Shown piece by piece: positions 1 through 6,933 of a stretch of 8,423 nucleotides of DNA. The stretch's first letter is position 1, and every line of letters starts with the position of its first letter. The position numbers were made by a program, and so were the translations under genes. Source of the stretch: Verrucomicrobiales bacterium (lineage in GTDB: Bacteria; Verrucomicrobiota; Verrucomicrobiae; Limisphaerales; UBA9464); assembly GCA_005789375.1 (NCBI GenBank), contig SXXZ01000240.1, positions 1-8,423 on the forward strand, in the 5' to 3' direction. The notes under the pieces were generated by a model. The model did not search any database. It was not told the DNA's origin and saw only the letters and a program-made list of their open reading frames with translations.

Positions 1-1638
1 ACGTTTCTTGCCGACCCGTCGCCAGACTCCTTTGCCAAGGTTGTCGACGCGCTCCTTGCCTCGCCGCAATATGGTGAACACTGGGGACGGCACTGGCTGG
101 ATGTCGCGCGCTACAGCGACGGACTAGGAGGATTTCTCGACTCCGAAGAGTTGCCCGAAGCGTGGCGTTACCGGGACTGGGTTGTTGGCGCCCTGAATCG
201 CGACCTGCCCTATGACCAGTTCGTACGAGCGCAAATCGCGGGCGATCTCCTTTCGAACGACCCGGATTTGGCGATTGCCACCGGCTTTTTCGCGGTAGGT
301 CCCACTTACATTTCGGACGGCGGCGACCCCGAGGCCACGGCGCAGGCCCGGGCGGAGACGCTGGCCGATCGCGTGGACACCTTCTCGCGGACGTTCCTCG
401 GACTGACCGTGGCTTGTGCGCGCTGCCACGATCACAAGTTCGATCCAATCACCGCGCGAGACTACTACGCGCTGGCAGGGATTTTTGACAACTCCAAGGT
501 CGAACTGACTTCGATCGCTCCGCGTGAGGTGGTGAGCGCCTTCGATGCCGCCCAGAAAGCCATCAAGGATCATGAAAAACTCATCAAAGCCGCCGGAACC
601 AACACCGCAGCGAAGTCCCAAGAAGTGCCGCTGAAGGCAGAATTGGAACGCCTCAAAAAAGCCGCGCCTCCCGCTTATGCCAAGGCGCACCTGCTCGTGG
701 ACCGCGGAAACAAGGACATGCCCGTCGCCATTCGGGGCGACTTGCGCAAGCCGGGCGAACCAGCTCCCCGCCGTTTCTTGCAAATCGTCGCCGGAGAAAA
801 CCCTCCGCTCTTCAAAGACGGGAGCGGCCGCCGTCAACTGGCAGACGCGGTCACCGATCCCTCCAATGCGTTGACCGCGCGCGTCATCGTGAACCGCGTT
901 TGGCAACACCACTTCGGCCAAGCGCTGGTCCGCACGCCGAGCAATTTTGGCATGCTCGGCGAAAAGCCTACCCATCCCGAACTGCTCGACTGGCTTGCAT
1001 CGACGCTCATGGAAAACGGTTGGTCCCTAAAGAAGCTCCATCGCCTGATCCTGCTTTCGTCCACTTGGCAAATGAGCAGCCAGTATCGCGCAGAGGCGTT
1101 TGCCAAAGACGGCGAGAACCGACTGCTCTGGCGGATGAACCCTCGCAAACTCGAGGTAGAATCTTGGCGCGACAGCATGCTCGCGGTCACCGGCGAACTC
1201 GATCGCGCCCTCGGCGGAACACCGACGGACCGGATTCTCGAGTCCAGCCGCCGCTCTGTCTACGGCAAGGTCAGCCGCAACGGCGACCGGTTTCTCTCCG
1301 ATGAATTTCTGCGTCTCTTCGACTTTCCAGCTCCCCGCTCAACGAGCGAGCAACGCACTGCCAGTACGGTGCCTCGACAGCATCTCTTCATGATGAACAG
1401 CGCCTTCATGGCTGCCCGCGCCCAGGCGCTGTCCGCCCGGCTCCAACGTGAATCCAACGACGACCGTGCCCGCATCGCCCGCGCCTACCAGTTGCTCTAC
1501 TCCCGAACGCCGGCAGCCGACGAGACCGCCCTCGGCCTGGCGTTCCTCGCCGAGACCGCCCCTGGAACGACTCGTTCCCGCTGGGATTCCTATGCACAAG
1601 CCTTGCTCTCAGCCCATGAGTTCATTCAAAACCGATAA
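1..1638 (+). CDS. DUF1549/DUF1553 (PSCyt2-PSD1) planctomycete-cytochrome-type protein, 5'-truncated
   Basis: The frame is open from base 1 to the TAA at 1636-1638, giving 545 codons. The true start lies upstream, so the ATG/TTG codons inside the window are not the beginning. The first ~170 codons match DUF1549 (PSCyt2): a YGEHWGRHWLDVARYSD block at codons 24-40 and the CARCHDHKFDP block at codons 139-149, which contains a CxxCH heme-c-like motif. A charged Lys/Ala/Glu-rich stretch (codons ~175-225) links to DUF1553 (PSD1) from codon ~278, seen as RQLADAV, then NRVWQHHFG, then HPELLDWLA and LHRLILLSSTWQMSS. The family usually also carries a signal peptide and an N-terminal PSCyt1 domain; both would lie in the missing part. 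It is probably periplasmic and may carry heme, but its reaction is not known. The DUF1501 gene follows after 5 nt, the usual partner arrangement in PVC genomes. Domain assignment is firm; function is inference. Confidence 0.93.
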   Translation, partial: TFLADPSPDSFAKVVDALLASPQYGEHWGRHWLDVARYSDGLGGFLDSEELPEAWRYRDWVVGALNRDLPYDQFVRAQIAGDLLSNDPDLAIATGFFAVGPTYISDGGDPEATAQARAETLADRVDTFSRTFLGLTVACARCHDHKFDPITARDYYALAGIFDNSKVELTSIAPREVVSAFDAAQKAIKDHEKLIKAAGTNTAAKSQEVPLKAELERLKKAAPPAYAKAHLLVDRGNKDMPVAIRGDLRKPGEPAPRRFLQIVAGENPPLFKDGSGRRQLADAVTDPSNALTARVIVNRVWQHHFGQALVRTPSNFGMLGEKPTHPELLDWLASTLMENGWSLKKLHRLILLSSTWQMSSQYRAEAFAKDGENRLLWRMNPRKLEVESWRDSMLAVTGELDRALGGTPTDRILESSRRSVYGKVSRNGDRFLSDEFLRLFDFPAPRSTSEQRTASTVPRQHLFMMNSAFMAARAQALSARLQRESNDDRARIARAYQLLYSRTPAADETALGLAFLAETAPGTTRSRWDSYAQALLSAHEFIQNR

Positions 1639-1643
1639 GCTCT

Positions 1644-3086
1644 ATGCAATTTGAGCAACACGAAGCCGCCTTCCGCCGGGCCGTCCGGTTCCATTCGCGC
1701 CGCGATTTTCTCAGCCGTCTCGGAGCGGGGATAGGAACGATCGGTTTGGCGGGAATGCTCAACCCGACGCGCGCGCTCGGCGGATCGGTGAGTGAGTCGC
1801 CGTTGCTACCCAAGCGCCCTCATTTCCGGCCTCGAGCCAAACATGTCATCCAGCTCTTCATGCCCGGCGGGCCGTCGCAGGTAGACACCTTCGACTACAA
1901 ACCGCAGCTGGCCAAACATGCGGGGAAGCGCCCCGATTCGGTCAACCGCAAGACGCTCCGCGACACCAAAAACGGGCTGATGCCCTCGCCGTTTTCCTTC
2001 CGGCAATACGGCCAAACCGGCAAGTGGGTTAGTGATATTTTCCCGCACGTCGGCGGCTGTGTCGACGACATCAGCTTCATCCACTCGATGCACACAGACA
2101 TCCCAGAGCACGCCGGTGCAATGATGATGATGAACGTGGGCGCATTGCAGCCCAACCGTCCGAGCATGGGGGCGTGGCTCGTCTATGGACTGGGCACCGA
2201 AAATCAGAACCTTCCGGGATTTGTCGCCATGTCCCCGCGCGCACAACCGCGGGGCACCCTCGCCAACTGGGGCAACGCCTTTCTTCCCGGCGCCTACGCC
2301 GGCAGCTACGTGAACCTGGCCGAGATGAAACCCGACGCCGTGATGCGCGATCTGAAGAACACGCGCCTCTCCACGCCCGAACAGCAACGGCAGGTCGATC
2401 TCCTCGAGCAACTCAATCGAAAGCACCTCGCACGCCTAGAAAAAGATCAGGACCTGGAAGCCAGTATCGCCGCGATGGAGATGGCCTTTCGGATGCAATT
2501 CTCAGTGCCCGAAGTGTTCGACATCAGCAAGGAATCCCAGGCCACGCGCGATCTCTACGGCGACAGTGAATTTGCCAAAGGTTGCCTGCTCTCCCGCCGC
2601 CTCATCGAACAAGGCGTGCGCGTCGTGCAACTCTCCCTGTCCATCGACGGGTACGACATCGCCTGGGACACCGGCCATGAAAACATCGTGGATGGCCACG
2701 CCCGACTGGCAAAAGCCTGCGACCAAGGCATCGCTGCGCTGATCCACGATCTCAAGGCAAGAGGGCTCTTTGACGACACGCTCATCGTCTGGGGTGGCGA
2801 GTTCGGCCGCGCCCCCACCTCTGAAGGCGCCAAAGGCCGCGACCACGACCACTATGGCTACACCAATTGGCTCGCCGGTGGCGGAGTCAAAAGAGGCTTC
2901 AGCTACGGAGCGACGGACGAGTTCGGCTGCTCTGCAGTGGAAGACCGCGTCCACGTCCACGACTTCCACGCCACGATTTTGCACCTGATGGGACTCGACC
3001 ACGAGAAGCTCACTTATCGCTACTCGGGCCGCGATTATCGACTGACGGATGTTTCCGGGAAAGTCGTGGAGGGAGTCCTCGCCTAA
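1644..3086 (+). CDS. Tat-exported DUF1501 protein (alkaline-phosphatase-superfamily-like)
   Basis: 480 aa, ATG start, TAA stop. The start is chosen because it lies 5 nt after the upstream stop and gives a complete Tat signal: SRRDFL at residues 18-23 (twin Arg 19-20), a hydrophobic Gly/Ala/Leu stretch to about residue 40, and a likely cleavage near residues 44-47. DUF1501 hallmarks follow: LFMPGGPSQVDTFDYKP at 71-87, an E-rich middle region, the WGGEFGRAP block at 383-391, a His/Asp cluster GRDHDHYGYTNW at 398-409, and an HDFHATILHLMGLDHE-type C-terminal block. DUF1501 is grouped with the alkaline phosphatase/sulfatase fold, and the conserved Asp/His residues suggest metal binding, but no substrate is established. 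Tat export implies folding in the cytoplasm, possibly with a cofactor. No Shine-Dalgarno is visible; translational coupling with the upstream gene is likely. Length is normal for the family. Confidence 0.95.
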   Translation: MQFEQHEAAFRRAVRFHSRRDFLSRLGAGIGTIGLAGMLNPTRALGGSVSESPLLPKRPHFRPRAKHVIQLFMPGGPSQVDTFDYKPQLAKHAGKRPDSVNRKTLRDTKNGLMPSPFSFRQYGQTGKWVSDIFPHVGGCVDDISFIHSMHTDIPEHAGAMMMMNVGALQPNRPSMGAWLVYGLGTENQNLPGFVAMSPRAQPRGTLANWGNAFLPGAYAGSYVNLAEMKPDAVMRDLKNTRLSTPEQQRQVDLLEQLNRKHLARLEKDQDLEASIAAMEMAFRMQFSVPEVFDISKESQATRDLYGDSEFAKGCLLSRRLIEQGVRVVQLSLSIDGYDIAWDTGHENIVDGHARLAKACDQGIAALIHDLKARGLFDDTLIVWGGEFGRAPTSEGAKGRDHDHYGYTNWLAGGGVKRGFSYGATDEFGCSAVEDRVHVHDFHATILHLMGLDHEKLTYRYSGRDYRLTDVSGKVVEGVLA

Positions 3087-3101
3087 CCGACATCGCCCGT
3101 C

Positions 3102-3160
3102 GGCTGAGTGTCGAAGCCACCGCACACTGCCGGACCTCTTATTCCGAGAGGCACTCAGTC
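3102..3160 (+). other. Imperfect stem-loop downstream of the DUF1501 gene
   Basis: Bases 3104-3110 (CTGAGTG) and 3152-3158 (CACTCAG) are a perfect 7-bp inverted repeat. It extends outward by a G·U pair and a G-C pair to 3102/3160. A smaller hairpin, CCTCT 3135-3139 with AGAGG 3147-3151 around a 7-nt loop, lies inside. A separate short inverted repeat (CCGAC 3087-3091 / GTCGG 3099-3103) directly follows the stop codon. Together these structures may protect the 3' end of the transcript or help termination. The pairing is seen directly; the role is inference. Confidence 0.4.
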
Positions 3161-3189
3161 ACTGCACGGTGAGCAGTCTTTGATTTTTT
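3161..3189 (+). terminator. Possible weak Rho-independent terminator of the PSD1-DUF1501 operon
   Basis: ACTGC at 3161-3165 pairs with GCAGT at 3173-3177 around a 7-nt loop. It is followed at once by a T-rich stretch (CTTTGA then six Ts, 3178-3189). The stem is short at 5 bp, but the position fits: about 75-100 nt after the DUF1501 stop and before the convergent NHL gene. On the opposite strand, a short CCCG/CGGG hairpin (3200-3212) followed by ATTTGACTTT could serve the NHL gene, so the 171-bp convergent gap may terminate both transcripts. Not a strong terminator by sequence alone. Confidence 0.35.
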
Positions 3190-3257
3190 AAAGTCAAATC
3201 CCGGCCCACGGGCAGCCTTCGCACGCGGGATAAATCGTCGGCACTCCACCCTTGGCT

Positions 3258-4346
3258 TCACGGTTTCCGAGGCAGGCGGATGGACAGAATACGGTGATTT
3301 TCGCTGTCACCAATGAGCAGGGTTCCATCGCTTTCGACAAAAATACCGTGAGGACGTGCCAACTGGGTCGGCCCACGAGAACCGGCCAGACCGTCGCCCT
3401 GGGTTCCGGTTCCAACCACCGTTTCGAGTGTCCGGCGCCGGACATCGAATTTACGAATGGCATGGTTTTCGGTGTCGGCCAAATAAACGTCGCCGTCCGG
3501 TGCTACGGAAATTCCCTTAGGCCCATTTAGCGTGGCCGCGCGAGCCGGGCCGCCATCTCCAGAGAATCCGGGGCGCCCCGTCCCCGCCTCAAGATGAATG
3601 ACCCCGGCACGGAGATCGAAACGCAGCAGTTGATGCCCTTCGCGGCTAATGAGGAACAAGTTGCCAGAGGTGTCAAAATCGAGCGAACGCGGTCCGTTGA
3701 GGGGAGTGCCGCGGATGGGAGAACCGTCCGGAGTGGGGCCCGCCTTGCCGGTTCCAGCAAAGGTGGTGATGACTCGCGTCTTCGGATCAATTCGGCGCAA
3801 GACGTGATTGCCGATCTCGGCGATGTAGAGGTCGCCCGCCGGACTAAATTGCAAGCTAATGGGTTGGTTCAACCGAGCCTGATCGGCCGGTCCATCATCG
3901 CCCGAGTACCCCTTTTGACCGTTGCCAGCAAACGTCGTGAGCAGGCCGCTCTTGGCATCATAACGACGGATCGCGTGGTTACCGGTGTCGCTGATGAAGA
4001 GGTTGCCCGCGGCATCAAAGCGCAGTTCATGTGGTTTGTTCAGCGAGGCATTCTTGGCCGGGCCACGGTCGCCGGAATAAGCCGCGGTGCCATTGCCGAT
4101 CACCGTTGTGATGATTCCGTCAGGTGCGATCCGCCGGACAACATGGGCTTCGTAGTCTGCGAACCAGAGGCTTCGGTCCGGTCCGCGCACCACGCCGAAG
4201 GGATTATTTAACCGAGCCTTTAAGGCGGGTCCGCCATCCCCATCCGAACCGACGGAACCGGAGCCGGCGATCCGAAGCGCGGTCTCAGCCCATCCTGATT
4301 CGATGGAGAGGATGAGGGCGATGAGCGGAATCAATGGAAGCTTCAT
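3258..4346 (-). CDS. Secreted NHL-repeat six-bladed beta-propeller protein
   Basis: 362 aa; ATG at 4346-4344, TGA at 3260-3258. A Sec signal peptide (MKLPLIPLIALILSIESGWA, residues 1-20, AxA-like end GWA) fixes the start. The mature protein is almost entirely NHL repeats in exact 57-residue steps: 27-83, 84-140, 141-197, 198-254, 255-311, and a shorter sixth from 312 to about 358. Each begins with GNG/GTG/GSG, most carry an SGDxGPA...LNxP segment, then a GNLFISDTGNHAIRR-type strand block. The last unit lacks its final strand, and the N-terminal TALRIAG segment could supply it, which would close a six-bladed propeller. Blade 4 is the most divergent, lacking both the SGDxGPA and DxxNHxIRR motifs. 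NHL propellers usually bind proteins or ligands, and some are enzymes; no catalytic residues are identifiable here. It is transcribed alone, converging on the DUF1501 operon and diverging from the sulfatase gene. Confidence 0.93.
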   Translation of the reverse strand: MKLPLIPLIALILSIESGWAETALRIAGSGSVGSDGDGGPALKARLNNPFGVVRGPDRSLWFADYEAHVVRRIAPDGIITTVIGNGTAAYSGDRGPAKNASLNKPHELRFDAAGNLFISDTGNHAIRRYDAKSGLLTTFAGNGQKGYSGDDGPADQARLNQPISLQFSPAGDLYIAEIGNHVLRRIDPKTRVITTFAGTGKAGPTPDGSPIRGTPLNGPRSLDFDTSGNLFLISREGHQLLRFDLRAGVIHLEAGTGRPGFSGDGGPARAATLNGPKGISVAPDGDVYLADTENHAIRKFDVRRRTLETVVGTGTQGDGLAGSRGPTQLARPHGIFVESDGTLLIGDSENHRILSIRLPRKP

Positions 4347-4391
4347 AGGGTGTATCTAGAAGTGAGACAAGGGACTGCCGTGGGGGTGAAC

Positions 4392-4404
4392 ACGATCTGA
4401 TCGT
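4392..4404. promoter_or_regulatory. 13-bp palindrome, possible operator upstream of the NHL gene
   Basis: ACGATC-T-GATCGT is a perfect inverted repeat around one central base, 46-58 bp upstream of the NHL start codon. TGATCGTT, which overlaps its right half (4398-4405), recurs at 4880-4887, about 25-32 bp before the sulfatase start. A related GGATCGTT lies at 4645-4652. Shared half-sites in a divergent promoter region could be a regulator site, but words this short also recur by chance. Confidence 0.2.
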
Positions 4405-4612
4405 TAGCATTGCGAGGTCCAATGTCTATTCCCTCCATGGGCCCAAACCCCGTCTGTCGGAGTGCCGAATTGCACCAAAAGTCCTCTTGCCGTCCCGGGA
4501 ATCGACGACCTGATCTTCATTACGATTCTGTCGGGCACTTTGGTGGTGGAACAACGGGACAAAATCCCCGGGAAGTGTCTTGCTTGGCCCTAGATTCCCC
4601 GTCGTTGCCGAA

Positions 4613-4630
4613 ACCGAACAAAGATTCGGT
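4613..4630. other. Small hairpin in the divergent intergenic region
   Basis: ACCGAA (4613-4618) and TTCGGT (4625-4630) form a perfect 6-bp inverted repeat around a 6-nt loop. No T-run follows on either strand, so it does not resemble an intrinsic terminator. A second weaker repeat, CGGAT 4643-4647 with ATCCG 4656-4660, lies 13 bp further on. Function unknown. Confidence 0.25.
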
Positions 4631-4911
4631 GCCAGTTGTCGGCGGATCGTTCCCAATCCGAGCATGGACCATCAAATGCAAATTACGATCAGTCCGAAGA
4701 CCGGAAAAGCAACACCGGGGCTGCGTTCATTAAGCGTTCCGCAACATTGGAATCCATACGTTGGAAATGAACGCGGAGCCTCAAAAGCAAATCCTTACCA
4801 ATTGATAGGGATTAGCTTTTTCTCCGACACATCCTTCGGTTGAATCTCACAATCTCAGGCTCCCGGCGGTGCGAAACCGTGATCGTTTAAACATCCTACC
4901 CTTCCTCGGCC

Positions 4912-6630
4912 ATGAACCTCATCTTCCTCCGCTTTATCGTTTTGCTCGCCGGTCTGGTCTCGACCCTCACGGCAGCAAACACGCCGTCGGCAGAGAAACG
5001 GCCGAACATCATCGTCATTCTCGCCGATGACATGGGCTTCTCGGACCTCGGTTGTTATGGCGGGGAGATACGGACCCCCCACCTGGACGCACTCGCCAAA
5101 GGCGGATTGCGCTTCACGCAGTTCTACAATGGGTCCCGGTGCTGTCCCACCCGAGCCTCGTTGCTCACCGGTCTTTATCCTCACCAAGCGGGCGTCGGGC
5201 ACATGATGGAAGATCATGGAATCGACGGTTATCGCGGTTCGCTGAACCGGAACTGCGTCACCCTTGCCGAGGCGCTCCAGCCGGCCGGCTATCGGTCCTA
5301 CGCGGTCGGAAAATGGCATGTCACACCGGGACACTCAGCCAAGGCCCTAGAGGACACACGCAATTGGCCGTTGCAGCGTGGCTTCGATCGCTACTATGGC
5401 ACGATCCATGGCGCCGGCAGCTTCTGGGATCCGAGCTCACTGGTGCGTGACAACCGTCTTATCACAGCAGCCAACGACCCAGACTATCGACCGAAACAGT
5501 TCTATTACACCGATGCGATCACGGACCACGCCGTGACCTTCGTCCGAGAACATGCTCGCACCCACCCGGGTAAGCCCTTCTTCCTTTACACGGCCTTCAC
5601 CGCAGCGCACTGGCCGATGCAGGCCAAGGAACAGGACATCGCCAAATACAAGGGTCATTACCATTCGGGCTACTCAGCGGTTCAGGCTGCCCGCTGGGCG
5701 AAGCAAAAACGTCTGGGTCTGGTGAACCCAAAGTGGGAGCGGCCCCCAATCGTGGGCAACTGGGCCTCGGTGAAGGACCGTCCCTTCGAGGAACGCTGCA
5801 TGGAAGTCTACGCCGCGATGGTTGACTGCATGGATCAGGGCATTGGCCGGCTCGTCGCAGAACTGAAGGCCCAGGGCCAGTTCGACAACACGCTGATCCT
5901 CTTCCTCCAAGACAATGGCGGATGCGCTGAAGAAATCGGCCGAGGTAAGAATGCTTCCCAGCGTGCCGATCGGCCGACACTCCCCCTCATGGATCCGGAT
6001 GATCAGCAGTTCAGCAGTCAGCCCAGGCAGACCCGGGACGGTTGGCCTGTGCGTCAGGGCTACGGTGTGATGCCGGGTGGGTCGGATACCTACATCGCCT
6101 ACGGCCGCGGATGGGCAAACGTCAGCAACACCCCATTCCGCGAATACAAACACTGGACCCATGAGGGCGGCATCAGCACGCCGCTCATCGCCCACTGGCC
6201 GAATGGATTGGCATGGTCACGACGAAACCGTCTAGAACAGGAACCTGCGCACCTGATTGATATCATGGCGACGTGCGTGGACCTAGCCGGCGCGGTCTAT
6301 CCCGAGCTGCGCGACAGCACAAAGATTAAGCCCATGGAAGGCGTAAGCCTACGGCCGCTGTTTGCCGGGAAACCCCTTGAACGCCGACGGCCGATCTTCT
6401 GGGAGCACGAGGGCAATCGAGCTGTTCGCGCCGGGAAGTGGAAACTGGTCGGCAAGGAGAACCAGCCGTGGGAACTGTACAACATGGAGCGCGATCGCAC
6501 GGAACAGCACGATCTTGCTGCGGTCGAGTCGGACCATGCGCAGAGACTGGCCGCCCAATGGGAGGCCTATGCCGCTCGCGCCGATGTGCTGCCGCTCGGT
6601 ACCTGGCGCGCCAAGACCGCGAAAAAGTGA
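4912..6630 (+). CDS. Secreted formylglycine-dependent sulfatase (arylsulfatase family S1)
   Basis: 572 aa, ATG to TGA at 6628-6630. A Sec signal peptide (residues 1 to about 21, ending LTAA) fixes the start; no Shine-Dalgarno is visible. The sulfatase signature CxPxR is present at Cys77-Cys78-Pro-Thr-Arg81, followed by ASLLTG. Cys77 is the residue expected to be converted to formylglycine by a maturase not encoded here. Other expected active-site residues are in place: metal-binding Asp39-Asp40 (ADDMG) and Asp334-Asn335 (QDNGG), plus Lys134 (GKWH), His233 (AAHWP) and Lys413 (YKHW). The C-terminal part carries HEGGISTPLIAHWP and the GKWKLVG...WELYNMERD block. Family knowledge: hydrolysis of sulfate esters with Ca2+. 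The sequence resembles AtsA-like (S1_4-type) enzymes, but subfamily and substrate are inferred. The location is probably periplasmic, consistent with sulfated-glycan scavenging in PVC bacteria. Length is normal; no defect seen. Confidence 0.95.
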   Translation: MNLIFLRFIVLLAGLVSTLTAANTPSAEKRPNIIVILADDMGFSDLGCYGGEIRTPHLDALAKGGLRFTQFYNGSRCCPTRASLLTGLYPHQAGVGHMMEDHGIDGYRGSLNRNCVTLAEALQPAGYRSYAVGKWHVTPGHSAKALEDTRNWPLQRGFDRYYGTIHGAGSFWDPSSLVRDNRLITAANDPDYRPKQFYYTDAITDHAVTFVREHARTHPGKPFFLYTAFTAAHWPMQAKEQDIAKYKGHYHSGYSAVQAARWAKQKRLGLVNPKWERPPIVGNWASVKDRPFEERCMEVYAAMVDCMDQGIGRLVAELKAQGQFDNTLILFLQDNGGCAEEIGRGKNASQRADRPTLPLMDPDDQQFSSQPRQTRDGWPVRQGYGVMPGGSDTYIAYGRGWANVSNTPFREYKHWTHEGGISTPLIAHWPNGLAWSRRNRLEQEPAHLIDIMATCVDLAGAVYPELRDSTKIKPMEGVSLRPLFAGKPLERRRPIFWEHEGNRAVRAGKWKLVGKENQPWELYNMERDRTEQHDLAAVESDHAQRLAAQWEAYAARADVLPLGTWRAKTAKK

Positions 6631-6692
6631 AAAGCCGTCAATCCTCCTCCGATCGTTGAAGTCTTGTTACGGGTTCTGAAAGCTCTCCAGCG

Positions 6693-6715
6693 GCCGTGGC
6701 TGACCGCCGCACGGC
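6693..6715 (+). terminator. GC-rich hairpin about 60 nt after the sulfatase stop, possible transcript end
   Basis: GCCGTG (6693-6698) and CACGGC (6710-6715) form a perfect 6-bp stem around an 11-nt loop. No T-run follows, so it is not a canonical intrinsic terminator. It could stabilise the 3' end of the sulfatase mRNA, or occur by chance in GC-rich DNA. Confidence 0.22.
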
Positions 6716-6855
6716 GCCTCGATCAATTCTCTACCAATAAACAGAGGGCTCGGTGTAGATCGTATTAATTCCGCCCTGCCATCAAGCGGTGCCGCCCCAA
6801 AGCCAATGTCGGGTCCATTCGCCACCGGAAAGCCAACGGGTTAGCCCTTGTCCCT

Positions 6856-6900
6856 AGGTTGGAGGAGGGACATTTTTAAAAACCTGTGACCCGACCCCAT
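6856..6900. repeat. Candidate dispersed intergenic repeat fragment with AT palindrome core
   Basis: The block reads AGGTT, then GGAGGAGGGACA, then TTTTTAAAAA (6873-6882, a perfect 10-bp palindrome), then CCTGTGACCCGACCCC. AGGTT (6856-6860) is the inverse of AACCT (6881-6885). ACA before the AT core is matched by TGT two bases after it, so the unit has nested partial symmetry. Its composition differs sharply from the flanking DNA and it does not look coding. It resembles the short conserved palindromic intergenic repeats that REP-associated Y1 transposases mobilise, but I see only one copy and no transposase. Repeat status is therefore inference. Confidence 0.35.
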
Positions 6901-6933
6901 CCCAATGGTCGAAGATGGTCTTCCGCATGCCTC

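Larger units (their letters stand above)
4347..4911. other. Divergent intergenic region (NHL gene / sulfatase gene), no convincing gene
   Basis: This 565-bp stretch separates two divergent genes and should hold both promoters. Short open frames exist on both strands (for example + 4410-4733 and - 4426-4665), but their products have no recognisable motif, signal peptide or start context, and they overlap each other. I could not find a sigma70-like -35/-10 pair I would defend in either direction. Visible structure is limited to small palindromes, listed separately, and GTTTAAAC at 4885-4892, 20 bp before the sulfatase start codon. A decayed gene in the middle (about 4440-4740) cannot be excluded. 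Confidence 0.6.
6631..6933. other. Intergenic region between the sulfatase gene and the PSD cytochrome gene
   Basis: 303 bp with no convincing gene. The first half holds a GC-rich hairpin (6693-6715). The last third holds a purine-rich GGAGGAGGGA run (6861-6870), an AT palindrome and a GTGACCCGACCCC tail, listed separately as a possible repeat. A minus-strand frame (7050-6841) crosses from the next gene into this stretch but has no recognisable protein features. The promoter of the downstream gene should lie here, but I cannot assign one. Confidence 0.55.

Noticed and set aside
124..975. 283-aa minus-strand open frame
   Set aside because: It lies entirely antisense to the DUF1549/DUF1553 gene, whose frame is clearly real. 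The product has no family motif; long antisense frames are common in GC-rich coding DNA.
1806..3125. Two minus-strand frames of about 206-207 aa (1806-2426 and 2502-3125)
   Set aside because: They are antisense to the DUF1501 gene, with His/Val/Gly-rich translations that mirror its codons and no recognisable domain or start signal.
3594..4211. 205-aa plus-strand open frame opposite the NHL gene
   Set aside because: Its apparent repeats simply mirror the 171-bp period of the NHL gene on the other strand, which has a signal peptide and conserved NHL motifs.
3258..4346. CRISPR-like or tandem-repeat array suggested by the 171-bp periodicity
   Set aside because: The period is explained by protein-level NHL blades in one continuous reading frame. 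The DNA units diverge and there are no spacers.
4802..4830. TTGATA at 4802-4807 as a -35 box for the sulfatase gene
   Set aside because: No -10-like hexamer lies at 16-18 bp spacing; the corresponding bases are GC-rich.
4410..4843. Small open frames in the divergent intergenic region (107 aa and 87 aa on +, 79 aa on -)
   Set aside because: They overlap one another, show no conserved motif, signal peptide or ribosome-binding site, and have composition unlike the neighbouring genes. A degraded gene cannot be fully excluded.
5674..6195. 173-aa minus-strand frame within the sulfatase gene
   Set aside because: It is antisense to the sulfatase core, which contains conserved active-site motifs. 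No independent evidence of coding.
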